From the NCBI GenBank assembly GCA_021414245.1, contig JAIOOU010000015.1, forward strand, positions 1 to 64,000: DNA of 64,000 bases, read 5' to 3'. The notes beneath the pieces were generated by a model. It ran no database searches and had not been told where the DNA came from. It saw only the letters and a list, made by a program, of their open reading frames with translations. Position 1 is the stretch's first letter. Each line of letters starts with the position of its first letter. The stretch is from Chloroflexota bacterium. GTDB taxonomy: Bacteria; Chloroflexota; Anaerolineae; Anaerolineales; Villigracilaceae. Positions 60,316 to 64,000 of the stretch are shown piece after piece. The position numbers and the translations under genes were made by a program.

Positions 60316-61326
60316 CTACCCCTCGAGCTTGCCCTGTTTGAAGAGTTCCTCGAACGGCGCGATGTATTTTTTGATGCCTTCGATATCCAGCCACTCCGAA
60401 TTGTTATCACTGGAGTAGTAATAGCCTTCCTTCAAGGATTTCCCCTTCGACTGCCAGGAATATCCGAACCAGGTGGCCTCGGCGGGCTGCACCACGAACA
60501 TCGTATCCAGTTCAATGGTGTGCCGGGCCTCATCCTCCGAGATCAGCATTTCGTGCAGCTTTTCACCGGGGCGGATGCCAATCATACTGATTTCCGCTTC
60601 AGGAGCGATGGCCCTGGCCAGATCCACAACCTTGGTGCTGGGAATCTTGGGAATGAAGACTTCGCCGCCTTCCATTTGCTCGATACAGGTGATGACAAAT
60701 CGCACACCCTGTTCAAGGGAAAGCCAGAACCGGGTCATGCGGTCATCGGTGATGGTGACCTTGCCGCCAGCACGTTGTTTGAGAAAGAGCGGGACGATCG
60801 ATCCGCGCGAACCGACGACGTTCCCGTATCGCACGCACGAAAAGCGGGTTGCTGACCCACCGGCATAGGCGTTGCTTTGAATGGTCAACTTCTCCCCGGC
60901 CAGTTTCGTGGCACCGTATAAATTGGCCGGACTGACAGCCTTGTCGGTGCTGACCATCAGCACTTTTTTCACGCCGGCATCCAACGCAGCTTCGACCACG
61001 TTGGCCGTGCCCATAATGTTGGTCTTAATGGCTTCCATCGGGTTGTACTCACAGGCCGGGACCTGCTTGAGGGCCGCGGCATGCACCACAATATCCACGC
61101 CATGCAGTGCACGCACAAGCCGTTCCCGGTCACGGATATCGCCGATGAAATAACGCAGACGGGGGTCGTTGAATCCGCCCACCTGCATTTCATGCTGCTT
61201 CAACTCATCCCGGCTGAAGATGATGATCTTCCTGGGTTGTTTTTCCTCCAGCAGGATTTTGGTGAATTTCTTTCCGAACGATCCGGTTCCACCGGTGACT
61301 AAAACAACTTGATCTTTCCAGTTCAT
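60316..61326 (-). CDS. pseB: UDP-GlcNAc 4,6-dehydratase, inverting (PseB)
   Basis: 336 residues, a typical PseB length. Cofactor loop TGGTGSFG (11-18), STDKAVSPANLYGATKLAGE with the Asp-Lys and Y-x3-K catalytic groups, RYGNVVGSRGSIVPLF and IRPGEKLHEMLIS. The enzyme dehydrates UDP-GlcNAc and inverts C5 as the first step of pseudaminate synthesis; close relatives serve other amino-sugar routes. AGGAG precedes the ATG. A PseC aminotransferase is not in this window. Confidence 0.92.
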   Translation of the reverse strand: MNWKDQVVLVTGGTGSFGKKFTKILLEEKQPRKIIIFSRDELKQHEMQVGGFNDPRLRYFIGDIRDRERLVRALHGVDIVVHAAALKQVPACEYNPMEAIKTNIMGTANVVEAALDAGVKKVLMVSTDKAVSPANLYGATKLAGEKLTIQSNAYAGGSATRFSCVRYGNVVGSRGSIVPLFLKQRAGGKVTITDDRMTRFWLSLEQGVRFVITCIEQMEGGEVFIPKIPSTKVVDLARAIAPEAEISMIGIRPGEKLHEMLISEDEARHTIELDTMFVVQPAEATWFGYSWQSKGKSLKEGYYYSSDNNSEWLDIEGIKKYIAPFEELFKQGKLEG

Positions 61327-61399
61327 AATGCGTTCTCCTATTTACCGGCCCGAAACAGGCCCGAGTCTTTCGTGACGAGAATTGTGAATCGGGATTTCA

Positions 61400-62221
61400 T
61401 TATTTCTTCACAACAATCAATGGATACTGACCGTTCTCGGCAAAAAAACCCGGGAACACGCCTTCCAGCCAGAATACAAACTTCAAAAACATCCTGCCTC
61501 CAAAGGGGCGGACGAACCAGCGCAAGACACGCGTGCTGACACTGCGCCAGGGCTTGATCTCAATGGTCATCTTCGAGCCGATCTCGCGTTTGAGCCATTG
61601 GGGGGTCATTTTTTGAACAAAGGTTCCAGCCGGGTCTTCCTCGCTCAGCCATTCCTTTTTCTTTTTCTCGCTGCGGCCGGATAGTTTGCGCATCAACCCG
61701 ATCAACGGTTCCGCCATGCGGCTAAGCAGGGGTTCATGCCAACCGTTGACAATGGCTGCGGTGCGTCCGCCCGCCAGCACGCGGTGGATCTCCCCATAGG
61801 CGCGCGGGTGTTCCGTCAGCGCAAGGTGGTGGATGGCATGCATGGAAACAGCGCCGTCAAAAGACTCCGGTTTGAAGGGCAGGTTCGCCAGGTCCCCCAC
61901 GACGAACAGGCCGTGATCGCCGATCCGCTCGCGCGCTTCACGCAAAGCCTGAATGGAGATATCCAGACAAACGCGTTTCTGATATCCCTGCGAATAGAGC
62001 TTGTATTCCTCATATTGCACGGGGCCGGAGCCTGCATCCAAGAGGAATTTGCCGGTGGGGATCAATCCATTCATCACCCGCAGGCGGGTTTTGTGGATGT
62101 ATTCGCGGGAAACAGGACGCAGGTCTTCATAACGGGCGTTTTGATACAGCCCATCCTCCTCCTGCTGCCAGCCGATCTCGTCGTAGAACTCGCGTACTTT
62201 TTGTTTGGTTTCGTTTGTCAT
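61400..62221 (-). CDS. SAM-dependent methyltransferase, class I
   Basis: 273 residues. Motif I FLLDAGSGPVQYEEY (about 58-72), VCLDISIQALREARER as motif II, VVGDLANLPFKPESFDGAVS as motif III, and HHLALTEHPRAYGEIHRVL as post-III. These are the features of UbiE-type class I enzymes. A Lys-rich helix (SEKKKKEWL) and a hydrophobic C-terminus may place it at the membrane. It may methylate the glycan or a lipid precursor (inference). Confidence 0.88.
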   Translation of the reverse strand: MTNETKQKVREFYDEIGWQQEEDGLYQNARYEDLRPVSREYIHKTRLRVMNGLIPTGKFLLDAGSGPVQYEEYKLYSQGYQKRVCLDISIQALREARERIGDHGLFVVGDLANLPFKPESFDGAVSMHAIHHLALTEHPRAYGEIHRVLAGGRTAAIVNGWHEPLLSRMAEPLIGLMRKLSGRSEKKKKEWLSEEDPAGTFVQKMTPQWLKREIGSKMTIEIKPWRSVSTRVLRWFVRPFGGRMFLKFVFWLEGVFPGFFAENGQYPLIVVKK

Positions 62222-62261
62222 TTGATTTCATTCCGCGGGAAGGGAAACCCGCCCCAAAAAA

Positions 62262-63863
62262 TTATTTCCACGTAAATGGTTCGTTCACCAAAAAGTCGAA
62301 TGTGTCCTTGAATTGCGCGAGCCCCTCCGGGCCGAGCACTTTTTCCAAAGGCCAGACCGCCAGGTCATCCCAAAAATTCATCAGGCGCCAGGGGAAGGGA
62401 CGCGGGTATTCAAAGAAAAATCGATAGGCATAATTCCAGGCAAACTCAACCTGTTTCTCATTCAATTGATGGCCGGGAATATCAGCCAGCACCTTTTCCA
62501 GGGCGGCGTAATATTCATCCCAGGTATTCGGATCGAGCGTAAAGCCGCGTCCGCGGTAGTGGGTTTCGCCGCAGGAAATAACGGGACGCCCATTCATCGC
62601 GGTTTCAAGTCCGACCGTGGTGGTGTAGGCCAGCCCGACATCGGCGATCTCGATCAAATCATACGTGTTGATCTTGTCCAACGCCCCGATGACATGGATA
62701 TGGCCAGGCAGTTCCGGCAGGGCCTCACGCACCACCGTACCCATGGACTTGGCCTGCGGCACAAGTTTTTCACCCGGATGGACCCGGATCACCATCTGCA
62801 CATCGGTCCGTTTTGCAAAATATTGAACGGTCTTCGTGATCCATTCGGTCATCGAAGCGGCGAAGATATCCCGTCCCAGGGTCAGGCTGTCGCCGAGCAC
62901 ATTGGCAGCCAGCATCACCACAGGGCGTTCATCCAGGCCAAGCAGTTTGCGGGTCTCCTGCGCGCCTTGCGAAGAGACATATTGCCACAGCCGCTTGGAT
63001 TTGCCCCACACACGCGCACCGCGGCGGGCATTTTCCAGGTCGGCCACGCGCTCAAACATCTCCTCGGTCACAGGCAGATGACAGCGCGCATCCACGATGT
63101 AATCGGTATCCTGCTGCATGATGGATGAATTCTGGGCCAGCCAGATCTGTTCACGCTGGTCGTTGAATTCGTATGTGACCGCGTCCATGCCCAGATGGCG
63201 CGCCACGCGGAAGACAATTCCCATCTCCAGAATCAGACCGTTGGGGATCAAAACCACATCGGGTTTCCTGGTTTGCATCCACTCAAGCGCGGTTTTGGCA
63301 GCGAAGGTATTGCGTTGAATCCGCAGGTCATACAGTGCGCGGTCGCCGGCGTTGTTCATGTCCACTTCTTCGCGCATCAGGGTATATTGCACATCCCAAA
63401 GGGAGATCTCCTTCACGTCCGCCTGGAGACTCTCCGGAAGAACAGCAGCAGGCTTGAGGTCCAGCATGGAAGCGTGCTCTATTAAGGGGGACAATGCCGA
63501 AAGGGCGTCCTTTGTATGAAGCACACGCTGCCGCTGCGTGAAATTGTCCTTTTCCTTGTTCCATTCCGAATACGGCAGGGTTAACAAAGTGACTTTGTGC
63601 CCAAGGCCGGCCAGGACCAGTCCGAGATAGGCGGATTGCTCGATCCAGTAATGAAGCGTGGCAAAGAACAAAACATTTTTTCCGGGTTTCGCTTTCCCGG
63701 CAATCGGTTCAACGACCGCACGCGCCGCAGGCAGGGATTTCTGCAGGCGATCCAGGTTGAAATGATCCTTGCGGGGGCGATTCTTCTGCCGAAGCATCCA
63801 ATCGATCTCGGCCGTGAAAGGCAGGTCGCCCAAAATATTTTTGAGGGTGGGTTTGGCAGCCAC
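62262..63863 (-). CDS. Capsule/surface-polysaccharide glycosyltransferase-like protein
   Basis: 533 residues from a GTG at 63863 that shares its first G with the upstream TAG (TAGTG), so translation is coupled; the frame is open to 63929. Two halves: a first Rossmann-like half (NVLFFATLHYWIEQSAYLG) with a conserved EFNDQREQIW block, and a second half with VIRVHPGEKL, KINTYDLIEIADVGLAYTTTVGLE and GRPVISCGETHYRGRG. RxHP and TTxGLE match KpsC/S-like and related transferases. Related in plan to 22708. Confidence 0.8.
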   Translation of the reverse strand: MAAKPTLKNILGDLPFTAEIDWMLRQKNRPRKDHFNLDRLQKSLPAARAVVEPIAGKAKPGKNVLFFATLHYWIEQSAYLGLVLAGLGHKVTLLTLPYSEWNKEKDNFTQRQRVLHTKDALSALSPLIEHASMLDLKPAAVLPESLQADVKEISLWDVQYTLMREEVDMNNAGDRALYDLRIQRNTFAAKTALEWMQTRKPDVVLIPNGLILEMGIVFRVARHLGMDAVTYEFNDQREQIWLAQNSSIMQQDTDYIVDARCHLPVTEEMFERVADLENARRGARVWGKSKRLWQYVSSQGAQETRKLLGLDERPVVMLAANVLGDSLTLGRDIFAASMTEWITKTVQYFAKRTDVQMVIRVHPGEKLVPQAKSMGTVVREALPELPGHIHVIGALDKINTYDLIEIADVGLAYTTTVGLETAMNGRPVISCGETHYRGRGFTLDPNTWDEYYAALEKVLADIPGHQLNEKQVEFAWNYAYRFFFEYPRPFPWRLMNFWDDLAVWPLEKVLGPEGLAQFKDTFDFLVNEPFTWK

Positions 63864-64000
63864 TAATCCAACTTCTCGATCTTCCAGGCAAGGCGCGGAC
63901 GCACCGGTCCCACGCGCGGTTCGGCCCACTGCGTACCCGGCGCACCGGAAATGTCCACGTTGAAGGCAAGCGCGTTCTCGTCCATGAAATAACGGCGCAC
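63863..64000 (-). CDS. Partial CDS, 3' end only
   Basis: The minus strand ending at 63863 encodes RRYFMDENALAFNVDISGAP, a middle part, then GPVRPRLAWKIEKLD and TAG. The 5' part lies beyond the window. The text resembles the C-terminus of a polysaccharide- or carbohydrate-related protein, but the family is not certain. The stop overlaps the GTG of the next gene. Confidence 0.65.
   Translation of the reverse strand: MRRYFMDENALAFNVDISGAPGTQWAEPRVGPVRPRLAWKIEKLD

Overview
The window looks like a chromosomal segment of a Chloroflexota bacterium, most likely class Anaerolineae. This is an inference. It rests on many secreted lipoproteins with Thr-Pro 'TPT' stalks, a moderately high-GC coding background, giant RHS/YD proteins and a fused ATP-sulfurylase/APS-kinase. 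No 16S rRNA or other universal marker is present to confirm it.

Region 1 (1-16160) is accessory. It starts with a degenerate GGDEF response regulator and a tRNA-Met(CAT) with a near-consensus promoter and a terminator. It continues with a RAYT-type Y1 transposase bracketed by copies of a palindromic REP-like element, an N-truncated tyrosine integrase, and a 3382-residue RHS/YD-repeat protein followed by a small membrane protein (candidate immunity). After these come a C-terminal integrase scrap, more REP-like copies, and an orphan RHS tip with its own small membrane protein. It ends with a 21-bp tandem array of nine indel-free units just upstream of a DnaE-family polymerase gene.

Region 2 (16162-27150) holds dnaE, a Pro-rich membrane protein, a sulfotransferase, a short PlsC-like acyltransferase, a lipoprotein, a YhcH-family protein, a capsule-type glycosyltransferase and a single-chain fusion of two oligopeptide-type ABC permeases.

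Region 3 (27200-64000) is a very large surface-polysaccharide region, read almost wholly from the minus strand. It encodes nonulosonate (sialic-acid-like) synthesis: two NeuB-type synthases, a cytidylyltransferase-HAD fusion, an SDR, PseB and an SpsF-like cytidylyltransferase. PAPS comes from Sat-CysC and feeds several sulfotransferases (three intact, one broken, counting the one in region 2). There are also GT2, GT4, GT-C and KpsC/S-like glycosyltransferases, a sugar oxidoreductase, an RmlD-like reductase, a DUF4910 peptidase-like protein, an AAC(3)-like acetyltransferase and a methyltransferase. The coherent reading is assembly, sulfation and display of a nonulosonate-containing surface glycan. 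Lipoproteins, a beta-helix protein and a membrane-anchored metallopeptidase are interspersed.

The least expected signals are a helically phased cluster of nine DnaA-box-like 9-mers in 245 bp (59259-59503) inside the glycan cluster, the RAYT/REP-like family, the 21-bp array upstream of dnaE, and two RHS-tip/membrane-protein pairs. All calls were made by reading; no database search was run.
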